NCBI GenBank assembly: GCA_014885115.2
Contig: WKLE02001054.1
Location: 8,919 to 54,999 of the forward strand
Direction of reading: 5' to 3'
Length of the DNA: 46,081 nt
Source of the DNA: Asterionellopsis glacialis
Taxonomy: Eukaryota; Bacillariophyta; Plagiogrammaphyceae; Rhaphoneidales; Asterionellopsidaceae
The position numbers and the translations under genes are program-made. Positions 1-8,569 of this stretch are shown here, piece by piece; positions within the stretch are counted from its first letter, which is position 1; every line of letters begins with the position of its first letter. The notes under the pieces were generated by a model. That model was not told the origin of the DNA. It was given only the letters and a program-made list of their open reading frames with translations, and ran no database searches.

Positions 1-14
1 GGGGGGGGGGGGGG
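1..14. repeat. poly-G run at window edge
   Basis: The window opens with 14 consecutive G, out of character with the AT-rich sequence that follows. This could be a natural homopolymer or a contig-end artefact. Confidence 0.8.
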
Positions 15-1657
15 TTGAGAGAAAAATAAAGAAATCTAGATGAAAGCATGAGGAATTGGTCCCCAGAGTCTGGGAAAATTTGGTTATTCTGAGGAGTGGT
101 TTGAACAGAATGAGACCACCTTAAATTATGATTGTCAGGCTGCCCACTTTAGGTCCTACTACTGGTACCAGTACATCTAGGACCTACAAGCATGTCCTAG
201 AGGACTCTTCTCTATCTATTCTTATTGACAAAACTTGAAAAACTTTGAGTAGTGTACTTACCAGTTACCTGGTACTAGACAAAAAATAGACTTAGAGAGA
301 TACACAGTACAGTCAATCCCAGTTATCTGCCTACTACCTTAGGTCCTGCACCTGCCTACATACTTACTACATCATGCATCATGTTGTGCTTGCTGTAATT
401 AGTAATATCTTCCCCACAAGATATATGAATGTAATTCTACCTAATGTACCATCTTTTGTAATTTTACTAGATACCCCTAGTAGACACTTTTTTGCCCATT
501 TTCTAATGTCATCATGTCCACCATGATCACATCGTTTGACAGATGCTGGTGGCCAAGAAGTGTTCAAAATGAATGATCCAAAAATTATATGAACTTTGGA
601 ACAATTTGAAAAATTCAAAACAGTTTTTTTTTTGTTCACGTATGATAAACCATTGAAAATTTCATGTGCATGGAGATTTGAATTTTGATGAAAGATTGAT
701 AAAAAGGATGATTTGGGAAGGAAAAAAGGGAAATGTGATTTGATCTTTTGGGTTTGGGGAGTGAACTGTTTTTAGATGATAAATGATGACATCAAAATTG
801 TGGATTTCAAAAGATGGTACATTATATAGATAGAATTACCTAAATATATCTCTTCTACACTGTCACCCCTGACACAAAAAAACAATTTGAAAAACTCTAC
901 AGGTACAAGCTCTGACTAGAGCAGACTCTGAACCCCCCCCCTGTAGGTCCTGCAGGTCTTTGCTGGGTCACCTGCACATTTTTGTGGAAAGCCACAGTCC
1001 TCTACTGTTGTAACAATGACGTTCACTTTACCGCTGGCCGCCGGCTCATTCTTTCCTAAGACAACAATTTTCTTTACATTCATTAGACAACAATCTTTGT
1101 AAGACAATAAGTTGCTGATGGGATGTATATAGTGTGACTTTTTATGCGTAATTGGTTGATTGTTGATTATCATTGATCTGGAACATTCCCTTAGTGCTGC
1201 TATGTGATGTGATGTTCTTGACCCTCTTGCAGAGGGTTAAATCTGCATTGCTGTTGATGTTTGGTCCTCAGGCAGACCATAATTGTATCCGTCCCTTCTA
1301 AGACGACAATAAGCGATGTATTCTAAGGCATATTTTTAGGTTTTTGGCCATTGCGTTGGTGCCTTTTGGTTGATCAGCTTGAACTCTGATTTTCCCGCTG
1401 TAGAATACTTCATGAGCTCACTTTTGTGTGGAGTTTCTCGCGTAAAATCTGCTCTAGTCGGAGCTCGTACTGTAGTCAGTCTCTAATAAGCAGTCCAAAG
1501 GTCGACCTTAGAAACTCAGACGTTCCAGGTACTTTAAAGTGCGTTCTTTCGTTGACATTTCTAGGTACGTTACCTGATATTCATTGATTTTTTGTTGGTT
1601 TGACGATAGGTACAATAATAACGGTACAGTATCTTTTTGTATAAGTGTTCAGCTAAA

Positions 1658-1681
1658 CATGTACCTGGTACCAGGTACATG
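1658..1681. repeat. perfect 24-bp palindrome
   Basis: The half-site CATGTACCTGGT is followed directly by its exact reverse complement, with no spacer. It belongs to the GGTACC-centred word family scattered through the intergenic DNA of this window. Confidence 0.9.
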
Positions 1682-1743
1682 AATAACAATCTACTTTACC
1701 TGGTACAGGTAATGTAGGTTCTACGTGTAGTCAAATATACAGA

Positions 1744-1760
1744 TAGGTCCTACGTGCTAT
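1744..1760. repeat. 17-bp dispersed repeat TAGGTCCTACGTGCTAT, copy 1
   Basis: Exactly repeated at 11108-11124, where it overlaps a 20-bp palindrome. The first 12 bases also occur at 2065-2076. Confidence 0.8.
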
Positions 1761-2953
1761 AGAGTCAAATAGATGATCGCAAACAGGACCAGTAACATTT
1801 TTATTCGGTGTACAAAATTAAAATACTACTGTATAATATGTACTTTAATATTGTACCCCCACGCATGACAACTTGCAGAAACTGGTACGGTAAATGGTAT
1901 CACAAGCAAAAAGAGTAACGAGGTCATAGTACAGCACCTCACCTGTAAAATCAAGAACTCGTTACCGTTTATCGGTGCAGGTATTTATTTAAAACTGGAA
2001 CTACCTGGTATTCTTCAAGGAAAACTCCTACTGTACCTGGTATTCTACTTCTGGTGGTAATAGGTAGGTCCTACGTTGTAGGGAGCAATGCCATCAATAC
2101 CTGGTACAGTAATTGTACAAATACCTTGTGGTATTGTTTCAAAATATACGGTAAAATTTCTGTAAAGAAAAGTTTTGGTAGAAATGATATTTCTATTGAT
2201 ACTATTTTTGCTCGGCATGCTCCCAAACGAACGTTCCCAATTTTTATTGAACAAGTCAGAGTTTACCGGTCCAAACTACAATAAATATTGGTAATTTATT
2301 ACTCTAGAGATCATAATATTTGTACTTCGAAATAACAGGTCGTTTACCAGGTACCAGGTACACCCTGTAGCATAAACGGCAATGTAATATACATGTTATG
2401 TAATAATCTCTAGAATACTTATTGGTCCTGATATCTTAACAGGTACTATTGTCGTGTTGCCCGCCCGCATGCTCTCAGGAACTTTCCCAATGAATCTTCC
2501 CAATCAGTAAAAAGAGTCGGATTTACAGGTAATCTTAATTATTGAGGTATTGTATTTGTAAGTACTCAGGACGATGTACAATGAATACGATATCGCGTTT
2601 GAACCATCTAGAGATTACTTATTGGTCTATATCTACCCTCACGTAACTATGCCGAGGAACTCTCTTTTGAGAATGGGCACACGACACGTAGGCCAGTAGA
2701 GTATTGACAATGCATGTGACTGGAGTGTTTATCTAACTTTCTTTCACGAGGAATAATCTTTAGCGGCGGCTGTTGTGCACTCTCTAAAACGGAATTGAAG
2801 GACGTTCTTCTCCACACAGTCACGGTTCAACATAAATACTGGATTTTAGCAATACAACTAATTATCTTTGTTTTTCGCATTGTTGAAAACCACCCGACAT
2901 CTTCTGTTTCGATATTGTCTTTGATTTTGTATTCACGTCCAAGATAGAAGATA

Positions 2954-3826
2954 ATGGAGGTAAGCAGTAAGTTCTCATCGTTAGATATAGTTCTACCCTC
3001 GAGCGTCAAAGAGAACGGGGGAGAGAATACCAGGCACACACGGGAAAAAACGGGACGAGCACGTAGCAAGAGTAGAAAAATTAAGGTTCCGAGTATCGAA
3101 CCAACCGTTATTTCAGAGAGTAGCAAAGAAGAGGAAAACAGCGAACTTGTTGAGAAGATTACGAAGCTGACTTCTGATGGAAAACATTCCTCGATAAACC
3201 GCAAAGATACTGGAGAGCATTCCTTTTCAACTCCTCCAAGGACCAGCTCAACGGGCGAACGGTCCAGCAATGGCATATCAACCAAAAGTACTACTCCTTC
3301 AAACAAACAGATCAAAAGTTATGACTCTTTCAAACCAAGAACTCCTCGATTAGATGAGTTCCTTGCATGTCAGAATCCTGATGGAGATCACACCACGAGG
3401 AAACCGTTCAACAATCGCAGCTGCAGCTCTTCGATCACCCAAAAGGTAGAGAACATCCGCTGTCCTAAAACTGGACGACTCAAGCCGAAACCCAAGCCAT
3501 ATGTGACTAGAGTGCATAAAGAATTTGTCATGAATTATGTCTTGCAACGTCAAGTCGACGAGGACGAAGATCGTGAATTTTGGGAATCCTTGGAATTGAC
3601 ACCTTCTTCAAGTACAAGAAAGACAAGACCAAGCCAAACCACCTCCAACGCCGAATCCGAAGACAAGGTACCAACAAGTTCAAACAGAAATTCTCTACAT
3701 TTGTCGACACAAAAAATGCCCTTACCGATGAGATCTCGTAGAAACTCAAGAAGATTTGAGAGCATCCGCGATTTGATTCCTCTTGAAGAGCATACCACGG
3801 GGCGCAATACAGGAACTTCATCTTGA
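2954..3826 (+). CDS. hypothetical basic Ser/Thr-rich protein (290 aa)
   Basis: I do not recognise this protein. It begins at an ATG in the context GATAATGGAGG and runs uninterrupted to TGA. It is rich in Ser, Thr, Arg and Lys and looks mostly disordered, with Thr-Pro or Ser-Pro type sites (STPPRTSS, STTPSNK, KPRTPRLDEF) and a basic stretch (GRLKPKPKPYVTRVHKEF). The only part that looks folded is around residues 180-215, ending in an acidic segment (QVDEDEDREFWESLEL). No signal peptide or membrane helix is visible. The antisense frame over 2827-3315 is hydrophobic simply because it mirrors the Ser-rich codons. A nuclear or cytoskeletal regulator is possible but not supported. The reading frame is likely real; the function is unknown. 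Confidence 0.6.
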   Translation: MEVSSKFSSLDIVLPSSVKENGGENTRHTREKTGRARSKSRKIKVPSIEPTVISESSKEEENSELVEKITKLTSDGKHSSINRKDTGEHSFSTPPRTSSTGERSSNGISTKSTTPSNKQIKSYDSFKPRTPRLDEFLACQNPDGDHTTRKPFNNRSCSSSITQKVENIRCPKTGRLKPKPKPYVTRVHKEFVMNYVLQRQVDEDEDREFWESLELTPSSSTRKTRPSQTTSNAESEDKVPTSSNRNSLHLSTQKMPLPMRSRRNSRRFESIRDLIPLEEHTTGRNTGTSS

Positions 3827-4804
3827 AATGAGTCACAAATCAAGACAACGATTAACATTTGATTTTTGGTTTTAAAATTAAAGTTATAAAAAATAAATAG
3901 TGTTTTGTCATCACGAAACAGTCTAATTGTTTGTTGAGTGAATTTGAGGTTATGTTAACTTGAGGTCGAGATGGAGGAATGGCAATCTGCGGTGAATTTA
4001 TTTTAGTCTGGCTAGTGGTCATATCGAATGCCCACCAAGTGTGTAACATATTGAAGATTTAATCCGCCCAATATGTATTTCATGGCCGTTGAGAAGGTTT
4101 ATTCCCTCCGACTAGTAAGTACAGGGTGATAGCGGGCCATGCAATTAAATATTTATTTTTAAAATTAAAACAATAGCATTTCTGCATTTGATTCCTCGTC
4201 CTATAGATACAAAGCAAATGGCAGTACTGGAAAAGGTCGCCCACTGACTGATGACCTAAGCTTCGTACATCAGCCTCTATTTGTCCCAGATGCGGAGGTT
4301 CTGTTCTTTTTGCAACATTCACGTAGAACTCTAAGTTCTTATAAAATACTACACAATACCTAATTTATATATCAGGTAACACATTGAAATGATTATTTCT
4401 CCAATATCATCTAATTTGATTTTTAAGAACATACAGAAATAAATGCACATTGAATTCAAAAAGCACTAGCGAGAAGAAATTGTCGCTTCTTCCAGAAATT
4501 CCGCTAAGTTTGTAAGATAGTAAACTGGTTAATTTGAAACACATTATGTACTCGCCAATCTTTTTATGCTTGAGTGGCCTTTATTTGTTGTATCTCTGAC
4601 TTTTGCTGGGTCTTATAGAGCTTCTGTTTCATATTGGTTGGTGCGATCAAGAATTTTCTTGTTTTTAGTAAGTCAGGTCTATTCGAAAGATAATAAAATA
4701 CGTAGAATGGATCCCTGCTTCTTTTTGCAAGTATCCAAAGCCACAGTGAGCTTGGTATCGCATTGATATTTTGTTTCAAAACCATATTTCGAATTCCATT
4801 TCTT
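3827..4804. other. intergenic, nothing recognised
   Basis: AT-rich DNA between the 3' ends of two genes that point towards each other. The short open frames here have no recognisable motif. A minus-strand frame at 4564-4938 overlaps the end of the DUF4116 gene in another phase and could hold its original C-terminus if a frameshift occurred, but it shows no DUF4116 repeat. Confidence 0.5.
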
Positions 4805-5263
4805 TCAACGAACTTGTGGCAGAATTGCAAATTTATTATTTTTAAGAGTGCCAGAAGAAGCATATTTAAGTGCATGTTGATCAATCTCCATATATTGAAG
4901 CACAAAGTCTTCATCAGTTTTAAGAGTATCGGAAGCATATTGAAGTGACCGGGGTTTATTCTGTATAGCTGCCAATACTACGTCTTTATCATTTAGAAGA
5001 CTGCGTGAAGCTAATGCAATATAAGGACCATATTTATTTACAACAGCAAGTACTACCTCTTTATCATTTCTTATTTTGCGTGTTGCATATTCAAATGCTA
5101 GCCGGTCTCTCTTCATAGCTACGAGGACTATGACCTGAGTTTCTCTGTGTTTTTTAGAGAAGTTCTTGGCGTTAAATTTCACCCGATCATGCTTCATATA
5201 CGCTAGCATAACATCTGTATCTTGTCTGGACGCAAACTGGAGTTCATATGCGTCCTTGTTCAT
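4805..5263 (-). CDS. DUF4116 repeat protein, short or fragmentary
   Basis: The 152-aa frame is built from about 25-residue helical repeats of DUF4116 type: a pattern like A-x-x-Y/F-A-S/T, then x-N-D-K-x-V-V-L-A-A/V, repeats along it (FEYATRKIRNDKEVVLAVV, ALASRSLLNDKDVVLAAI, LQYASDTLKTDEDFVLQYM). Function of the family is unknown; such repeats are often expanded in protists. The repeat pattern continues upstream of the first Met in the same frame (DDKDIVLAV) until a stop at about 5308, so the true start lies upstream. An ATG at 5380 followed by 14 codons can be joined in frame through a GT..AG interval 5297-5338, but that 42-nt intron would be unusually short. The last repeat breaks off in LKNNKFAILPQVR. 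It may be a gene fragment. Confidence 0.6.
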   Translation of the reverse strand: MNKDAYELQFASRQDTDVMLAYMKHDRVKFNAKNFSKKHRETQVIVLVAMKRDRLAFEYATRKIRNDKEVVLAVVNKYGPYIALASRSLLNDKDVVLAAIQNKPRSLQYASDTLKTDEDFVLQYMEIDQHALKYASSGTLKNNKFAILPQVR

Positions 5264-5380
5264 AACTGCTAATACTATATCTTTGTCGTCTTTGATCTGA
5301 TCCGATGCGGATCAAAATTTATCAATATTACCTTTCACAGCTTCAGCTTCAAGGTTGTAGGGCATTGGTCTGGTTGACAT

Positions 5381-6293
5381 CGTTGTGTTTAATCAGCCGG
5401 AGTAGATGATATTAGTCTTTCTTTTTTGTTTGTTTGACCTATGCCAAGAGCAAGAATTAGTTGTAGGACGCGTGAAGCGTTGGATTCAAATTTATGAAAA
5501 TATAATATGCTTTTTACGTTGTTGAAAGCAAAGTCTTTCGAGTAAATTACTCTAGGAATTATTTAATAGATCGAGTCGCGTCTTTGTAGGTATTCCCAGT
5601 CGCGTCTCGCTCTCTGGAGTCTTTCCGAATTTCAGTCATGCGAATACCGTCGTATCCCCTCAATTTCATAATATATTTATGTCAAAATCAATAAGAAATA
5701 TGCTTCCGAATTACATAGGAATTTGAAGTCATATTAATTACTCATGAAACTAAGCTGTCAGGTCGAAACCCGAAAAGAATTACTCGACTGGTTATCGAGA
5801 ATCGAATTACAGTATTGGGTTTTCTTGGGGCCCCGAAAACGATCAAAAATGACGAAAACTCCCCCCGGCGATATCAAATCGACAATGAGGACAGTACAGC
5901 AGATGGTCTGGACTTCGCTCGTATTCTGTGAACGACTAGCAGGCAAAGCCAAGCGAGCCGAAGAAAAAAATAGGATTAAAGGTAATTCTAACCTTATCCA
6001 GTCCTGTACATATCGATCAGGACCATTCATACCGGTAGGTCCTCTCTAGAGTCTAGTCTACCGGACTACAGATAGAGAGACCTGCTCTACAAGAGAGACT
6101 CGTACCTGGTATAGTTATCGCAAATTGCAAAAGCTTGCTTCTCCTCTATCTGGAGACTAGGACTCTAGGCCCTGGGGTGCTTGCTTTGTACGTAATCCTC
6201 CTTCTTCAGACGACACATCATGGCGTATTTCAAGTAACACAGATCCTCGTATCGCTAAATGCTTTCAAGGATTCTTCAAACGAAGACCTCACA
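5381..6293. other. intergenic, upstream region of the TrmO gene
   Basis: No convincing gene. A 101-codon frame at 5744-6049 has no recognisable motif. The stretch 6036-6113 carries palindromic words (see separate entry). The frame of the TrmO gene stays open upstream to 6135, but the only start there is TTG, so I treat 6135-6293 as untranslated. Confidence 0.5.
6036..6113 (+). promoter_or_regulatory. palindrome cluster upstream of TrmO gene
   Basis: Contains TAGGTCCTCTCTAGAGTC (with CTCTAGAG at 6044-6051) and CGTACCTGGTATAG, about 180-260 bp upstream of the ATG at 6294. Similar words sit at similar distances upstream of the genes starting at 10243, 14076 and 30094. A role in transcription is inference. 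Confidence 0.3.
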
Positions 6294-8090
6294 ATGTCTC
6301 GCATTTCAGCAAAGCCTCACATAATAACACCGGTTCTTGGCTTGTTTGGCGTCGTTGGTTTTCTTTTCTACAGAAGATATGCCGCTGAGAACGAAAACGA
6401 CAACGATTCATTGTCGACAGACAACAAGAAAGCAAGAAAACCGTCTGCACCTACAGCTCCAAAACAAGCGCATAAAGATGGAAAATTAATTGCAGAGTCA
6501 CAACAAAGAACCGTATTGGATGCTTTCGACTTGTTCGAAAATGGCCTTGTTGTAAAACCCATTGGTATTGTCCAGTCCATCTACCGTCTATGTGTAGGCA
6601 CTCCAAGACAGGGATTGTTGGCCCCTCATGCACGAGGACGATTGGAATTATCACTGGAAGATGATGCTGTATTAGGACTTGATGGTTATTCACATATTTG
6701 GGTGGTGTTTGTCTTTCACCTGAACACTAAACGGTCTTCACCTGAATTTCAACGGACCAAGGTATCACCACCAGCTTTGGGAGGGAAAAAAGTTGGTATT
6801 TTGTCCACAAGGACACCCCATCGGTTCAATCCTATTGGGATTACTCTATGTAAGCTTGACAGAATAACAAGACCTACCAAATCTTGTAAAAAGACATTTT
6901 TGGAAGTTACTGGATTAGATTTAGTAGATGGAACGCCCATATTAGATATAAAGCCCTTTGTTTCTGAATATGACTCGGTGCCCCCGGAAGAGTTCCATTT
7001 GCCATCCTGGGTTAGTGGAGGATTGTCCACACGGCGAAATGTAACAATCACACCGTCAGCACGAGAACAACTGGAAAACATTATTTGCAAGAAACCAAAC
7101 GTATTAGACTTTTATGGCACACATCGAGGCGATGCTTCTTGGGAGGAAGCTGTGGAAAACGTTTTGTTGACCATTGAGGAAGTATTGAGCATTGATGTTC
7201 GCAGTTCATATCAAACCAAAAAGGTGCGAAAGGGGAAATTTCAAGCGGAACGTGCCAGTCGGATGCAAGACTGTATGACGTCAAAAAATGGAAAGGGGAA
7301 GAAGCCTACACCCAAAGACAATCACCAGGTTTGCACACAGCAATTGGATAAGCTTTTGATATCCTACACAGTGGAGAAACCGAAAGAACACGGCAGAACT
7401 GCATCGGTAGGCAGTGGTGCTGAGGATGAAGTTTTTGTTCAGTTGATACAACTTTTGGGTCAGGACAGTGTGGAAGAAAATAGTGCAACAGAATCAAAGG
7501 AAAACGTAAGAATGTCAAAGGAATCGTCTAATCTGACTAAAGATTCCGACAGAAATCAAATTTCCAAATCGAGTAGCAATGAAGATAATAATTGCTGTCC
7601 AACCAATACTTCTCCCCCATCAAAAGCCACGTTGGAAACAAATGTAAGTGATACAGCACTTAAAAAGGAGAAAAGTGATCAAAGCTCAACGCTACTACCA
7701 GCTTCCAACCCTACAACTCTAACAGCTGTTACTGAATCTGAACGATCGCAAGTTCAGCAACAAAGTGGCACAATCTCTTCTACACCAGTAAATAGTGATT
7801 TAGAAAATACCTCAAATATGCCTGATGTGACACCCGAAATTGTTCAAGAAACAGACGAGAAAGAGTCTGCGCTTGAACCTGAAAAGAATAATCCTTCTTC
7901 GATAAGAACAACAAGCAAAAAAACAAATTCTTACAAACCTGCTCTCACAACTGCCACAACCATCGAGAGACCCCCTGAAGACAGCGATTATCGTTCCCTC
8001 AAATCTTACTGGTCAAACGTCTCTTCAAGAAATACACCCATGGGAATTACCCCAAAGAGCGAAATATCAAAAATAAATCCGTTCATATAG
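6294..8090 (+). CDS. TRMO: TrmO/TsaA-type tRNA (N6-threonylcarbamoyl-A37) methyltransferase, membrane-anchored
   Basis: TrmO enzymes use S-adenosylmethionine to methylate t6A at position 37 of tRNAs, giving m6t6A. I chose the ATG at 6294 (CACAATGTCT), the first Met of the frame, giving 598 aa. Residues about 10-28 (ITPVLGLFGVVGFLFYRR) form a likely single N-terminal membrane helix or organelle-targeting segment. The TsaA/UPF0066 beta-barrel runs from about 85 to 250: VVKPIGIVQS, TPRQGLLAPHARGRLEL, GLDGYSHIWVVFVFHLN, STRTPHRFNPIGITLCKL, VTGLDLVDGTPILDIKPFV. The C-terminal TrmO subdomain follows (TIEEVLSIDVRSSYQ and QQLDKLLISYTVE). From about residue 365 the tail is Ser/Thr/Glu-rich and disordered, unlike compact bacterial TrmO. 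The 3' end converges on the coiled-coil gene at 8570. Family assignment is strong; location in a membrane is inferred. Confidence 0.9.
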   Translation: MSRISAKPHIITPVLGLFGVVGFLFYRRYAAENENDNDSLSTDNKKARKPSAPTAPKQAHKDGKLIAESQQRTVLDAFDLFENGLVVKPIGIVQSIYRLCVGTPRQGLLAPHARGRLELSLEDDAVLGLDGYSHIWVVFVFHLNTKRSSPEFQRTKVSPPALGGKKVGILSTRTPHRFNPIGITLCKLDRITRPTKSCKKTFLEVTGLDLVDGTPILDIKPFVSEYDSVPPEEFHLPSWVSGGLSTRRNVTITPSAREQLENIICKKPNVLDFYGTHRGDASWEEAVENVLLTIEEVLSIDVRSSYQTKKVRKGKFQAERASRMQDCMTSKNGKGKKPTPKDNHQVCTQQLDKLLISYTVEKPKEHGRTASVGSGAEDEVFVQLIQLLGQDSVEENSATESKENVRMSKESSNLTKDSDRNQISKSSSNEDNNCCPTNTSPPSKATLETNVSDTALKKEKSDQSSTLLPASNPTTLTAVTESERSQVQQQSGTISSTPVNSDLENTSNMPDVTPEIVQETDEKESALEPEKNNPSSIRTTSKKTNSYKPALTTATTIERPPEDSDYRSLKSYWSNVSSRNTPMGITPKSEISKINPFI

Positions 8091-8569
8091 GCATTGACGA
8101 CCCTACTCGTCGAACATGGTGCCCATTGTATTTCAATGGATACCAGTACCTGCAATTCGCTTTTACTGTTTTCTCCAATGAATATAGCAAGGTTCGAACA
8201 AACGAAAAAGAAGAAGGTCTCCTATTGCGATCTTCTAGAGGGCACTGCAATTGATTTCCAGCACAAACTCATTGACACAGGAAACAGCATCGCATTTCAC
8301 TGCACTGAAGCTGCATGGTGAAATAAAGCAGATTGATCAGCTGCAAAGGATTACAAACTGAATTGGTGTTTTATATACAGTTAACTCTATATAATGTAAT
8401 TCACAACTTTTTTTTTCTTTTTTTTTCTTTTTTAATTCACAACTCATTCCAGGTAGCTTTTGCAGTAGACGGAAAAGTGAAGAGCTTAGGAATTCATGAT
8501 TTTGTTGAACAGTTTCAGCAGAAGCAGTTTTTTGCTTCTTAACCAGTATCTATAAATAATTCTCCTTTT
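8091..8569. other. convergent 3' intergenic region
   Basis: Lies between two convergent stop codons. It holds a T-rich tract at about 8407-8434 and no recognisable gene; two short plus-strand frames (8094-8321, 8333-8542) lack motifs. Confidence 0.6.

Larger units (their letters stand above)
1..2953. other. gene-free region, palindrome-rich
   Basis: I see no convincing gene here; the open frames are short and low quality. The region is AT-rich and carries many short palindromic or near-palindromic words built on GGTACC and TAGGTCCTA, including a perfect 24-bp palindrome at 1658. It may be intergenic DNA or decayed repeats. The last few hundred bases before 2954 must hold the promoter of the next gene, but I recognise no specific element. 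Confidence 0.6.

Noticed and set aside
2827..3315. 162-codon minus-strand frame with hydrophobic composition.
   Set aside because: It mirrors the Ser/Lys-rich codons of the plus-strand gene at 2954-3826; no membrane-protein pattern of its own.
5744..6049. 101-codon plus-strand frame upstream of TrmO.
   Set aside because: No motif, an antisense frame of similar length, and overlap with the palindrome cluster; not supportable as a gene.
6135..6293. N-terminal extension of TrmO by 53 codons.
   Set aside because: The extension has no ATG, only a TTG, and a good ATG follows at 6294. The same reasoning removes the TTG/GTG extensions of the LRR, fusion and receptor genes.
8094..8542. Short plus-strand frames just after the TrmO stop.
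   Set aside because: Likely 3' untranslated sequence; no motifs and a long T-rich tract between them.
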